From SG8-38 sp041576815 (GTDB lineage Bacteria > Myxococcota_A > Polyangia > Polyangiales > Houyiibacteriaceae): a stretch of 64,000 nucleotides of DNA. Where the stretch lies: NCBI GenBank assembly GCA_041576815.1, contig JBFGKE010000005.1:62001-126000 (forward strand), given 5' to 3'. Within the stretch, counting starts at the first letter, position 1. Each line of letters starts with the position of its first letter. Under the pieces are notes generated by a model. It made no database searches. It was not told the origin of the DNA and saw nothing but the letters and a program-made list of their open reading frames with translations. A program made the position numbers and the translations under genes. Shown here piece by piece: positions 16,077-25,537 of this stretch.

Positions 16077-19000
16077 ATGGGGGATGCGACTCGGGACCGC
16101 CTCGAAGGGCTGACGGTGTTGCACCGGCTGACGTCCGCCGAGCACCGGCAGGCCGCGTGGCGACAGGGCATGGCGACGCTCGCGCGTGCCGTGGTCGACG
16201 AACGCCGGCCCGTCCCACTCGAGGGGCTCGACCCGGACGCGCTGCTGCAAAGTCTGCAGGTCGCCGTCCGGGAAGGTATGGTCGAGGCGCTGGATTGGCT
16301 TTCCGGCCCCGCCGCTGCGGCGGCCCTCTACGAGATTGCGGCCGCCCTTCCCTCGAGCGAGATCAAGCGCCAGCTCGGCCGCATCGTGCTTCAGCGCTTG
16401 CGGAGCGGTGACGCGGAGACGTTCGTCGCGGTCGCAACGCAGCTCGCGCTCGGTTCGCAGCGCGCATTGCGGGGCCGATCGATTCGCGCGAGGGTGGCCC
16501 TCGCTCTCAGCCTGCCGATCGGCTTGGCCAGCAACGTGGACGCGCTGGCGCTCGCCTTGATCTCCCGGCAAGACACGAGCCGCGAATGGCTGGAAAACCC
16601 GGCCACCGGGGCCCTACCCTCGCGCCGGATCGCGGCTCGGCTGCTCGAGCGTGCGGCGCGTGAAGCCGCAAGGCGTGCTGCGGAGGGCGACGACACCGGC
16701 GTGGGTGTGTTTTGCACGCGTCCCGTGCGCGAGGCCTGGGACCGCCTCCTCGCCGACCGCGAGCGGCTCGTGTGGCGTCACGTGGCGTCCGCACGCGGGC
16801 TTCTCTCATCGTCGATGCCCGTCTTCGCCGAGGAGGTCCAGCGTCACCTCGACCCCGAGTTCGGCGTGACCGAGTGGCGGCGAGCCGCGGCATCCCTCGC
16901 CGCCAGCATCGCCGTCGAGCCCGACGACGGCCTGCGAAGATGCCGCGAGCTCCTCGAATCGGTCGTCTTCCAGCAGGATCACGGAATCGCCGCCGCCATG
17001 ATTGCGGGTCTGGCGCGCGCAGCAGAAAGCCATCCAAGCGTGGTCGAGTCGCTTCTCGACCAGCTCACGCGGGTTGGCGGCCTCGACAACGCAGAGGCGC
17101 TCGTAGAGCTCCGGCGCGAACGAATCCGACCGGGCTTTGCCGCGGACGCTGCGACCAAGGCCGAGGCGCATCTCCGGAAGGCCATCGCGCAGGGTGCGGA
17201 CACCGATGCGGGACGCGCCGCGCTGATGGAAACGCTTGCCGACGAGCTCAGCGGCGCGCGCTCCCCGGCGCCCCGCCTTCGCGACATGATCGCCGACGCG
17301 CTCGAGACGTTTGCCAGCGACGGCGCCTTCGAGGCATCGCGTGAAGCGCTGCCGATCCTCGAAGCCGCCGCGCAGAGAGCGAAGCTGCTGGAGCGCCCGC
17401 TGCAAGACGCTCCGGAAACCGACGTGGCCGCCTTTCTCGCGCTCCGCGAGCTCGATTCCGCCTTGTTCGAGACATCGTCGCTCAGCGATCTGCTCCTGCT
17501 CGGACAGGACGACGACTCGCAGACTGCTCACGACGAGGAGGTGGGCGACCTGTTTCAGCAGGTGACGAACTGGCTCGTCATCCGTGAGGGCGATCCGCTC
17601 GAGCAAGGTGACCACGTGCCTCAGTTCACGACGCGGCAACGGCAGCTTCGCACCATGCTCCATCTCGTCGATGCTGACGGCCCCCACGTCGACCCGCGCA
17701 AGGAGCTCGTGCGCCAACGAAGACTGCTTGCCCAGCGGATCTTGCTCAATCGCGTCGAGCACGACCCGCAAAGCTCTCTACGGCGAACGCTTTGTGCTGC
17801 GACGGCCCGAACCTTCGATGCGCTGGTGCGCGAGGACGTCGCCGACGTCTCGGACATTGTCATCGCTGCAGCGGGACCCGTCCGACACTTCGAGGATCTG
17901 AACACGATGGCGGAAGCTTCGATGGTGCCCGAAATCGAGGGGGCGCTCCGTGCGTACGCCAAGCTCCAACAGGCAGCGCGCATCGCGCAACGAGAGGGTC
18001 AGGGCTTCGTCGCCGCATCCGATGCCCTCAAGGCGATCGCCCACGAGCTCCCGATCGCGCGGTCCGCTCGAATCGAAGCGTTTCGACAGGCGCTATCCCT
18101 TTTGGCGCGCGGGCTTCGGGCCGTCGGGGCGTCGGGATCGCTCAACGAGGTTGCAGAGCGGTCGTCAGGGACTCCACTCGCCCTGCTCGAGCGCGGCGTG
18201 GCGAGCATGGCGAGGCTCGTCAACGGCTCGAGGCGCCGCTTGGGCCATCCGCAGGTCGAGAGGTCCACGAGAGCAGCGCCGGCAATTCGAGCCCTCGGTC
18301 TCGAGGTCGAGCGTGCGCTTCGGACCTCGGTTTCCGAGATCGACAAAGCCTTCGCAGAGGCGATGGCCGCGACCGGCGCGGCGCTTCCCGGCGCATTCGG
18401 CGCGCTCACCCATACGATCCTCCAGCACCTACATGCGCTTCCCATCGACGGCCCGCCGCGCAGGCCGAGCCTCGTGCCGATGGAGATCGACGCGGACGCA
18501 CCGCTGCCGGCCTGGGCGCCGCCGAGCCGAATCGTCGGCGGCTTCTACCTGGTACGCGCGATCGACACCGGCGCCGTCGGCTCGGTTTTCGTCGCTCGCC
18601 GCGCCGAGGAGCGCGCCGACGACACCGCACCCCTCTTTGCACTCAAAGTCCCCGACTACTCGGCCGCGGCGGCCCGCACCCTGTCCGAGGAAGAGTTCCT
18701 CCGCCTGTTCCGTGAAGAAGCCGGAGCCCTTCTCGCGCTACCCGAGCACCCGAACATCGCCCGCTTCGTGACCTTCGACGCCGGAGCATCTCCCAAACCA
18801 ATCCTGGTCATGGAGCTCGTCGAGGGGCCGAGCCTCGAGCGCGCCTTGGAGATGAGCGACCTCTCGCTCAATCGTGCGCGCGAGCTCTTGCTGGGGGTTG
18901 CCGCCGGACTCGATGCGATGCACCGGGTCGACGTCGGCCATCTGGACGTCAAACCCTCCAACATCATCGTGTGCAACGCCGACGCCGTCACCGGAGCGGG

Positions 19001-19421
19001 CCCTCCACCCAAGCCCGTGCTGGTCGACTTCGGACTCGCCGGACGGCACATCCGGCCAGGCTGTGGCACCGCGAGCTACGGCGCTCCGGAGATCTGGGGT
19101 GAGGCAGATGCATCCGGCGCCACGCCAGCCGACGTCTATGCGTTCGGGTGCTTGGCCTTCGAAGCGTATACGGGCAGGACCCTCTTCGACGGAGCCGATG
19201 AAGGCGACATGATTGCGCAGCACGTCTCCCATGATGGGAACCCGGCGGCCGTGCAGGCCCTGGTGGACCAGCCCGAGACGGCGGCGCTCGGCAACCTCAT
19301 CGCCCAGTGCCTCAGGCGAGACCCGCGCGATCGGATCGCGATCGGACGGGCCCGGCAGCTTCTGCTCGACCTCGAGCTGGGGGTGGAAAGCCGAACCTGG
19401 CCCGTTCGCATCGCGAGCTAG
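16077..19421 (+). CDS. Large protein with C-terminal Ser/Thr protein kinase domain
   Basis: A 1114-residue protein. About residues 818-1110 form a eukaryotic-like kinase: glycine loop TGAVGSVFVA, ATP-binding Lys857 (FALKV), catalytic loop HLDVKPSN starting at His955 (HLD instead of HRD), DFG at Asp984, and the GAPEIWGE and DVYAFGCLAFE segments. The first 800 residues are Ala/Leu/Arg-rich, mostly helical in appearance and unrecognised; they may be a repeat-based interaction platform. Most bacterial kinases of this class carry the kinase N-terminally, so the inverted order is unusual. No membrane segment is seen. Start at MGDATRDRLEG was chosen over the upstream in-frame ATG, which would overlap the divergent peptidase gene. 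Confidence 0.85.
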   Translation: MGDATRDRLEGLTVLHRLTSAEHRQAAWRQGMATLARAVVDERRPVPLEGLDPDALLQSLQVAVREGMVEALDWLSGPAAAAALYEIAAALPSSEIKRQLGRIVLQRLRSGDAETFVAVATQLALGSQRALRGRSIRARVALALSLPIGLASNVDALALALISRQDTSREWLENPATGALPSRRIAARLLERAAREAARRAAEGDDTGVGVFCTRPVREAWDRLLADRERLVWRHVASARGLLSSSMPVFAEEVQRHLDPEFGVTEWRRAAASLAASIAVEPDDGLRRCRELLESVVFQQDHGIAAAMIAGLARAAESHPSVVESLLDQLTRVGGLDNAEALVELRRERIRPGFAADAATKAEAHLRKAIAQGADTDAGRAALMETLADELSGARSPAPRLRDMIADALETFASDGAFEASREALPILEAAAQRAKLLERPLQDAPETDVAAFLALRELDSALFETSSLSDLLLLGQDDDSQTAHDEEVGDLFQQVTNWLVIREGDPLEQGDHVPQFTTRQRQLRTMLHLVDADGPHVDPRKELVRQRRLLAQRILLNRVEHDPQSSLRRTLCAATARTFDALVREDVADVSDIVIAAAGPVRHFEDLNTMAEASMVPEIEGALRAYAKLQQAARIAQREGQGFVAASDALKAIAHELPIARSARIEAFRQALSLLARGLRAVGASGSLNEVAERSSGTPLALLERGVASMARLVNGSRRRLGHPQVERSTRAAPAIRALGLEVERALRTSVSEIDKAFAEAMAATGAALPGAFGALTHTILQHLHALPIDGPPRRPSLVPMEIDADAPLPAWAPPSRIVGGFYLVRAIDTGAVGSVFVARRAEERADDTAPLFALKVPDYSAAAARTLSEEEFLRLFREEAGALLALPEHPNIARFVTFDAGASPKPILVMELVEGPSLERALEMSDLSLNRARELLLGVAAGLDAMHRVDVGHLDVKPSNIIVCNADAVTGAGPPPKPVLVDFGLAGRHIRPGCGTASYGAPEIWGEADASGATPADVYAFGCLAFEAYTGRTLFDGADEGDMIAQHVSHDGNPAAVQALVDQPETAALGNLIAQCLRRDPRDRIAIGRARQLLLDLELGVESRTWPVRIAS

Positions 19422-19445
19422 AGAGCCAGGCCGGCGCTCGCGCGC

Positions 19446-21260
19446 TTACTCAGTAGTCTGGTCCACGATGTGGAACTCGACGCGGCGGTTCTGCGCCAGC
19501 TCTTCCTTCGTAGTGGCATCCGGAACGAGGGGCCGTGTCGGGCCGAAGCCCTCGGAGACCAGCCGGTCTCTCGAAACATCCCCTCGGCCCACGAGATACC
19601 GGACCACCGTGTCAGCGCGCTTGCGAGAAAGCGCCATGTTGTACTTGAGCTTGCCGACGGAGTCGGTATGGCCCTCGACCCGGATCATACTGATCTCCGG
19701 GTGCGCGTTGAGAACGCTGGCGACGTTGTCGAGAAGCGCAAACGACCGTTTCTGCAGCTTGTGGCTGCCAGTTCGGAAGTAGACCTTTTCGAGGATGTCG
19801 AGCCTGCCCTCGCCGATGACCACGAGCTGGGCCTGCTGACAGCCTTGGTTCTCGACCGTGCCTGGCTCGTCCGGGCAGTTGTCGACGCCGTCGGGAACTC
19901 CGTCCCCATCGCGGTCCGGTACCGGACACCCATTGCTCTCCGGCGGACCGGGCTCGTTCGGACACTCGTCATCGACGTCGAGAATGCCGTCCCCATCGTT
20001 GTCCGGATCCGGGCACCCATCCTCGTCTTCGAAGTTGTCGACGTCCTCGGCATCGTTCGGGCACCCGTCGTTGACGTCGAGCACGCCATCGCCGTCGTTG
20101 TCCGGATCCGGACAGCCGTCTTCGTCCTGGAAGCCGTCGAAGTCTTCAGGCTCGTTCGGACACTGATCGACGTCGTCGAGAAGACCGTCCCCGTCCGCGT
20201 CGCCCACGCGCTCTTCTTCAGGCATGGTGAAGCCAATCGCCGCGACACCGCGCCAGTCGGGCGCGCCATAGCCCGGCGTGACGCCGCCGCTCCCCATGAT
20301 GCCGAAGTTGAAGCCCTTCGGATGAAGATATTTGAAGCCACCGAGCACCTCGACGGGCGTGTGTTCGCGCGACCACCAGTCGACCGTGCTGTTGGCAGCC
20401 GTTCTGCCGAACACCTCGGCCGACAGCATGAACTGGTCTTGGCCCAACATGACCAGCACGCCGCCTCCATAGGTGAACTCGTTGCCGACGAAGAGGATCG
20501 CCGGAGCGGAGGGGTTGGTGGGATCGATCGAAGCAACCGTTTGGCCCTGCGTGCCGAGCTTGTAGCCCACCTGAAGCGGAATGCGCACGACATCGCCTGC
20601 ATTCAACGTCAGCAAAAGCTCGAACCAGCCGCCGAGGTAGGGGCTCTTATCGGCTTGCCCGGCGTATTTCTGTTGGTCGTTGGAGAGCGAGGCGGTGTTG
20701 ATCGTCATCGTCGCCTGGAGCCCCACCTGAACGATGTCGTCTCGGGTCCCGTAGATGTTTCCGCGCGCGCCCAAGTACACGTCGCCGAAGTTTCCGCCGC
20801 TCGGCAGCAAGTAGTCGAAAGCACCACCGGAGGGCAGGCCGTTTCGCGCGCCCGTGCCCTCGTCGATGCGAAAGTGGTAGGGAATGTCCATGAAGATCAC
20901 CAGGTGATCCCAGAGTCCGAGGTTCCACATCAGGTGACCGGTGAGCATACGATGCACGACGGAGGAGGTCGTCCCGGTATTTCGCTGCTCGAACACCAGC
21001 GCATCGTCGTTGTAGTCCATGTAGACGTGGATGCCGAAACGCTTGTGACCCTGGCCGTCCGCCGTGCTCGACGCCCAGCCATCGGTGAACAGCTCCGCCG
21101 GCCGGTATTGGTTCAAGTCGATGCGCACCGAGTCGGGCGGCACCTGCGCCGATGCCCCCGAGGTGGTGGCGAGCAGGCCCAGGCCACATGCCAACAGCGC
21201 CACGGCCCAACCCGTGCCGCGCAACCTTCGGTCATCGCAGTTCTTCACACCGTCCTCCAT
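19446..21260 (-). CDS. OmpA-family outer membrane protein with thrombospondin type 3 repeats
   Basis: A 604-residue envelope protein: signal peptide (WAVALLACGLGLLATTSGASA), a beta-rich region (about residues 45-350), acidic calcium-binding-type TSP3 repeats (DADGDGLLDDVDQCP, DNDGDGVLDVNDGCP and further copies, about 355-470), and a C-terminal OmpA peptidoglycan-binding domain (about 490-600) with VEGHTDSVGK and RADTVVRYL. It probably anchors the outer membrane to peptidoglycan and may bind Ca2+. This architecture is common in Myxococcota. It is convergent with the large kinase gene, 24 bp apart. Confidence 0.9.
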   Translation of the reverse strand: MEDGVKNCDDRRLRGTGWAVALLACGLGLLATTSGASAQVPPDSVRIDLNQYRPAELFTDGWASSTADGQGHKRFGIHVYMDYNDDALVFEQRNTGTTSSVVHRMLTGHLMWNLGLWDHLVIFMDIPYHFRIDEGTGARNGLPSGGAFDYLLPSGGNFGDVYLGARGNIYGTRDDIVQVGLQATMTINTASLSNDQQKYAGQADKSPYLGGWFELLLTLNAGDVVRIPLQVGYKLGTQGQTVASIDPTNPSAPAILFVGNEFTYGGGVLVMLGQDQFMLSAEVFGRTAANSTVDWWSREHTPVEVLGGFKYLHPKGFNFGIMGSGGVTPGYGAPDWRGVAAIGFTMPEEERVGDADGDGLLDDVDQCPNEPEDFDGFQDEDGCPDPDNDGDGVLDVNDGCPNDAEDVDNFEDEDGCPDPDNDGDGILDVDDECPNEPGPPESNGCPVPDRDGDGVPDGVDNCPDEPGTVENQGCQQAQLVVIGEGRLDILEKVYFRTGSHKLQKRSFALLDNVASVLNAHPEISMIRVEGHTDSVGKLKYNMALSRKRADTVVRYLVGRGDVSRDRLVSEGFGPTRPLVPDATTKEELAQNRRVEFHIVDQTTE

Positions 21261-21411
21261 CTACTCCAGCGCGGCGAGCCCCTGCCCCCGGTTTCTCTGA
21301 ACAATAGTCTTGCCGGTCGGACTCGTGGTGACAAAAAATGGGCGAAATGACCGCCTCGTCGGAAACGCCCAAAAGCCGCTGATACAGAAACAATCCGATA
21401 GGATCGCACTC

Positions 21412-22770
21412 ATGTCCTCGAAAGCGCGCTATCGGACCTCGCCCTGGCCGAGCGATCGGATGCCGCCCGGTGTCCCCTACATCATCGGCAACGAAGCCGC
21501 GGAGCGATACAGCTTCTACGGCATGCGCGCGATCCTGGTCGTGTTCATGACCCGGTTCCTGCTCGACGCCCAAGGCGAGCTCGACCTGATGACCGACGAT
21601 CAGGCCAAGACCTGGTTCCACACGTTCGTGACCGCAGTCTATTTCTTTCCGATCGTGGGAGCAGTCATCTCGGATGCATGGCTCGGAAAGTTCCGGACGA
21701 TCATGGCGCTCTCGATCGTGTATTGCCTCGGGCATCTGACGCTCGCGATCGACGATACGCGCGTCGGGCTGGCGTTGGGGCTCGGGCTCATCGCCATCGG
21801 CTCTGGTGGCATCAAGCCGTGCGTCTCGGCGCACGTGGGAGACCAGTTTGGGCAGACCAACGCATATCTCCTCCCAAAAGTATTTGGTTGGTTCTATTTC
21901 GCAATCAACGTCGGGGCACTGATGTCGATCCTGTTTGCAGAGCCTCTTCTGAACCGATACGGCCCCTCGGTCGCATTCGGAGTACCAGGGGTTTTGATGG
22001 CGCTGGCGACGTTGGTGTTTTGGTCGGGCCGCCACAAGTTCGTGCACATTCCGCCCGGCGGCCTCGACTTCTTGAAAGACGTCTTCAGCCGCGAAGGGCG
22101 CCGCGCACTCGGCAAGCTCTTCATCATCTACGCTTTCATCGCGATGTTCTGGGCGCTCTTCGACCAGCAGGGGTCTGCATGGGTGCTTCAGGCGCAACGG
22201 ATGGATCGGAACTTCATCGTGGAGTGGGACCCCTCGCAGGCCCAGTGGCTGAACCCGGCGTTGGTGTTGCTGTTCATCCCGCTCTTCAATCGGGTCGTAT
22301 ATCCGGCGTTCGACCGTGTTTGGCCTCTTACGCCGCTCCGAAAGATCGGAATCGGCTTGTTCCTGACCGTGCCCGCGTTCGTGCTGCCGGCCTGGCTCGA
22401 AGCGCGGCTTGATGCGGGGGAAAACGTCAACATCATCTGGCAGCTGGGGTGCTACGTGATCATGACTGCCGCGGAGATCTTGATTTCGATTACAGCGCTC
22501 GAGTTCTCCTACACGCAGGCTCCCAAGCGGATGAAATCGTTGATCATGGGTGCCTTCCTCATGAGCGTATCGCTCGGAAACCTCTTCACTGCGGCGGTGA
22601 ACTATTTCATTCAGAACCCCGATGGCACGAGCAAGCTCGACGGTCCGAGTTATTATTTGTTCTTCGCCGGCGCAATGGCGATCACGGCGGTCCTGTTCAT
22701 TCCCGTGGCGACTTGGTACCAAGAGCAAACGTACATTCAAGACGAAGCGATCGACGAGGGCGTAGCGTGA
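21412..22770 (+). CDS. POT/PTR family proton-dependent oligopeptide transporter
   Basis: A 452-residue MFS-type peptide transporter with about 12 membrane segments. The family signature NEAAERYSFYGMRAIL (ExxERFxYYG type) lies in the first helix, and GSGGIKPCVSAHVGDQF is the conserved second signature. It imports di- or tripeptides with protons. The start at 21412 (MSSKARYRT) fits the family better than an upstream in-frame extension. Its stop overlaps the GTG start of the phosphohexomutase gene (GTGA), indicating translational coupling. Confidence 0.9.
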   Translation: MSSKARYRTSPWPSDRMPPGVPYIIGNEAAERYSFYGMRAILVVFMTRFLLDAQGELDLMTDDQAKTWFHTFVTAVYFFPIVGAVISDAWLGKFRTIMALSIVYCLGHLTLAIDDTRVGLALGLGLIAIGSGGIKPCVSAHVGDQFGQTNAYLLPKVFGWFYFAINVGALMSILFAEPLLNRYGPSVAFGVPGVLMALATLVFWSGRHKFVHIPPGGLDFLKDVFSREGRRALGKLFIIYAFIAMFWALFDQQGSAWVLQAQRMDRNFIVEWDPSQAQWLNPALVLLFIPLFNRVVYPAFDRVWPLTPLRKIGIGLFLTVPAFVLPAWLEARLDAGENVNIIWQLGCYVIMTAAEILISITALEFSYTQAPKRMKSLIMGAFLMSVSLGNLFTAAVNYFIQNPDGTSKLDGPSYYLFFAGAMAITAVLFIPVATWYQEQTYIQDEAIDEGVA

Positions 22771-24491
22771 GCGTTTTGGACGAAGCTCGACGCTGGATCG
22801 CGCAGGACCCGGATCCCGAAACGAGGCGCGAGCTCGAACGGCTGGTCGAGAGCGGAGACATCGCGGTGCTGACCGAGCGGTTCTCGGGTGAGCTCGAGTT
22901 TGGAACCGCGGGCCTTCGCGGCCTGCTCGGCGCAGGGCCCACTCGCATGAATCGGGTGACGGTCACCCGCGCGACCGCTGGTCTTTGTGATTGGCTTCTT
23001 AAAACGGTGCCTGACGCCGTGGACCGTGGCGTCTGCGTCGGGCGCGACGCGAGGAAGAACAGTGAAGTTTTCGAACGGGACGTGATCGAAGTGTTGACGG
23101 GTTTTGGAATTCCCGTTTGGGCTTTCGATGGCGTCGTGCCCACACCCGTCGTCGCGTTTGCGGTGCAGGCGCAGGGGGCTGCCGGCGGCGTGGTGATCAC
23201 CGCCAGCCACAATCCGCCGGGCTACAGCGGCTACAAGGTTTACTGGCAAAACGGCGCCCAAATCATCCCGCCGAACGACCGTGGGATCGCCGAAGCGATC
23301 CGGCGGACGCTTCAGATGGATCAAATCTCCCGGATGCCGCTGTCCGACGCGCGGTCCCGCGGGCTGGTCCGCGATGCGGACGCGTTGCGCACCCGATACA
23401 TCACGCACATCGGAGATCTGGCGAGCCACCCGAACGTGCGCGCGGACGTTCGCATAGCATACACGGCGCTCCATGGCGTGGCCGGAGATACTTTTCGGCA
23501 CGTCTTCGCGCACGCCGGTTTCGAGGACTTGCACGCGGTGCCCGAGCAGTTCGAGCCCGACGGTCGTTTCCCCACGGTGGACTTTCCAAACCCCGAAGAA
23601 CCGGGGGCGATGAACCTCGTGCTCGCGCTCGCAGAGCGCGTCGGCGCAGACATCGCGATTGCAAACGATCCCGACGGAGACCGTGTCGCAGTTGCGGTTC
23701 ACTCGGAGGACGGCTTCGAGACGCTCTCGGGGAACGACATCGGCCTCCTGCTTGCAGACGATTTGTTGCGCCGCCGCCATCGAGAAACGCCAGCGGTGGT
23801 GCTGTCGACCATCGTGAGCAGCCCGTTGCTCGGCGCGATCGCAAAGGCCTACGGCGCACGGTGGGAGCAGACGCTCACCGGTCACAAGTGGATCCAAAAC
23901 CGTGCGCTCGAGCTCGAAGAGGATGGGTTCGAAGCCGTCTTTGGGTACGAAGAGGCGCTCGGCTATGCGCCATGCCGTGCCGTGCGCGACAAAGACGGCC
24001 TCAGCTCGGGCCTCTTGATGGCCGACCTCGCTGCGCGTCTAAAAGCGAAAGGCAAAACACTACTGGACGCGCGACGCGAGCTCTGGAAAGCGCACGGCTA
24101 CGTGGCGGACCGGCAGATCTCGCTTCGTTTCGACGGCTCGGATGCCCAAGCCCGCATCGACGAGGCGGTACGCGGCCTCCGGGACGACCCGCCAACCGTC
24201 ATCGGCGGTCATTCGGTGGCGCGCATCAAGGATTTCGAACGGCAAATCGAGTGGACGCCGGACGGGACCAGGCCCTTGATCGGGCTTGCGCCGAGCAACG
24301 TCTTGGTGTTCGAGCTCGAGGGCGGCCATCGCGTCATGCTCCGGCCGAGCGGGACGGAGCCCAAGCTCAAATACTACTTCTATGCGGCCTCATCGGCGGC
24401 TGCTGCAAACGACCTTCAGCGCGCCGCGGAGGACGCGAAGACCACCCTAGCGGACCTGGTTGCGAGCTTCACCGTTCCCAGCGATTGCTGA
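22767..24491 (+). CDS. phosphoglucomutase/phosphomannomutase (PGM2-type alpha-D-phosphohexomutase)
   Basis: A 574-residue phosphohexomutase interconverting hexose 1- and 6-phosphates. It shows the active-site serine loop ITASHNPPGYSGYKVYW, the Mg2+ loop ANDPDGDRV, the sugar-binding loop GYEEALGY and the phosphate-binding loop RPSGTEPKLKYYF. Early residues ELEFGTAGLRG are typical of the PGM2 subgroup. Start is a GTG overlapping the transporter stop. The last 23 bp overlap the convergent hypothetical gene. Specificity for glucose versus mannose cannot be fixed from the sequence. Confidence 0.9.
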   Translation: MSVLDEARRWIAQDPDPETRRELERLVESGDIAVLTERFSGELEFGTAGLRGLLGAGPTRMNRVTVTRATAGLCDWLLKTVPDAVDRGVCVGRDARKNSEVFERDVIEVLTGFGIPVWAFDGVVPTPVVAFAVQAQGAAGGVVITASHNPPGYSGYKVYWQNGAQIIPPNDRGIAEAIRRTLQMDQISRMPLSDARSRGLVRDADALRTRYITHIGDLASHPNVRADVRIAYTALHGVAGDTFRHVFAHAGFEDLHAVPEQFEPDGRFPTVDFPNPEEPGAMNLVLALAERVGADIAIANDPDGDRVAVAVHSEDGFETLSGNDIGLLLADDLLRRRHRETPAVVLSTIVSSPLLGAIAKAYGARWEQTLTGHKWIQNRALELEEDGFEAVFGYEEALGYAPCRAVRDKDGLSSGLLMADLAARLKAKGKTLLDARRELWKAHGYVADRQISLRFDGSDAQARIDEAVRGLRDDPPTVIGGHSVARIKDFERQIEWTPDGTRPLIGLAPSNVLVFELEGGHRVMLRPSGTEPKLKYYFYAASSAAAANDLQRAAEDAKTTLADLVASFTVPSDC

Positions 24492-24921
24492 GCAGCGTTT
24501 GGGCAAGCAGGCCCCAGGCCCTCGCGGCGCGATGCAGCGCCTGCGCTTCCCTTGCGCTGGCGCGGTGCCAGGGAAGCGGCGGCCGACCGTACGGATTGGG
24601 GGGCGGAAGCCCCGCGCTGAGCTCGTCCGCACGTCTTTCGCAGGCGCGAGCGCGCTGTTGGCACAGGCCGATGATGTCGTCGACCGACGTGACGAGATGC
24701 GGCGTGAGATCGATGTCGATCACGACGGCGAAGTCGCGGGCGCTGATCCCCGCCAACCACATCGCTTGCTCGACATCGCTTCCGCGTGCAGTCGGCGTGC
24801 GGCTCGCCCACGCGTCGGGCTGCACCTCCCGGATGTCCGAGTGATACGCATGGCGTCCCTCTTCGGGCTCGGAGGCGGTGTTCTCGGAATGGAACCAAGC
24901 TGCAAGACGTGCGCGCAACAT
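24469..24921 (-). CDS. Hypothetical protein in PP2C-FHA operon
   Basis: A 150-residue protein with no recognised domain. The central part (AMWLAGISARDFAVVIDIDL) and a Pro-rich stretch (AGLPPPNPYGRPPLPWH) look like real protein, and it sits 34 bp downstream of the FHA gene on the same strand. It starts at the ATG for MLRARLAAWFHSENTA, and its end overlaps the convergent phosphohexomutase. It may work with the FHA and phosphatase proteins; this is inference from position only. Confidence 0.55.
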   Translation of the reverse strand: MLRARLAAWFHSENTASEPEEGRHAYHSDIREVQPDAWASRTPTARGSDVEQAMWLAGISARDFAVVIDIDLTPHLVTSVDDIIGLCQQRARACERRADELSAGLPPPNPYGRPPLPWHRASAREAQALHRAARAWGLLAQTLLSNRWER

Positions 24922-24955
24922 CCGCCCTGTTTTTCGCGGACGAGCGTCGCCAGGG

Positions 24956-25528
24956 TCAAAAAAGCGGCCCGAGCAGGGTCGACGCGACGATTGCGATGGC
25001 GGCGCACAGCACGAAGCCTGCGGCGGCCCACGCGGCCACTGACCGCTTTCGCCGCTGCTCGGCGCGCGACGGCCGGTCCGACTGGGGTGCTGTGTCCGGC
25101 GGAAGTCGCAAATCCTCGACCCGCGTGGCGGTCGTGATCGGCATGGCCAGCGGATCGAACCGAGGATGGCGCCCTCCCGGGACCGAGCCGGCCACGAGAG
25201 GCGACGCGAGGGTTCCGGGCGCATCCCGCAGGGAGTCGATTTCGAGCTTGGGCCCGCCGCGGCCGAACTCGATCTCGTCGCCGGGTCCAAGGGCCGCGTG
25301 TTTGATCCGCTGGCCGTTCAGCCAGGTTCCGTTTCTGCTTCCGGTGTCGACGAGGAGGTAGCGGCCGCTTTCGCTTCGAATCTCGGCGTGCCTTCCCGAC
25401 GCGTCGAGATCCTCCTCGGGATCGAAATCCACGTCGCTGTCCGGCATGCGTCCGATGCGGATCAAGTCCTGGTCGAACTCGAACTCTCGCCCCGAGTCAG
25501 CGCCTTTGATTTGGCGAAGTCGAATCAT
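24956..25528 (-). CDS. FHA domain protein with C-terminal membrane anchor
   Basis: A 190-residue protein. Residues 1-95 form a forkhead-associated domain binding phosphothreonine, with IRIGRMPDSDVDF, ASGRHAEIR and TGSRNGTWLNGQRI carrying the conserved Gly-Arg, Ser-x-x-His-type and Asn-Gly positions. A basic linker leads to one C-terminal transmembrane segment (WAAAGFVLCAAIAIVASTLL), so the FHA domain faces the cytoplasm. It follows the PP2C gene by 9 bp, suggesting a joint Ser/Thr phosphorylation pathway. Confidence 0.88.
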   Translation of the reverse strand: MIRLRQIKGADSGREFEFDQDLIRIGRMPDSDVDFDPEEDLDASGRHAEIRSESGRYLLVDTGSRNGTWLNGQRIKHAALGPGDEIEFGRGGPKLEIDSLRDAPGTLASPLVAGSVPGGRHPRFDPLAMPITTATRVEDLRLPPDTAPQSDRPSRAEQRRKRSVAAWAAAGFVLCAAIAIVASTLLGPLF

Positions 25529-25537
25529 GCAGACCCG

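Noticed and set aside
19470..21350. 626-codon plus-strand ORF
   Set aside because: Antisense shadow of the OmpA/TSP3 gene; low-complexity repeats mirror the acidic repeats.
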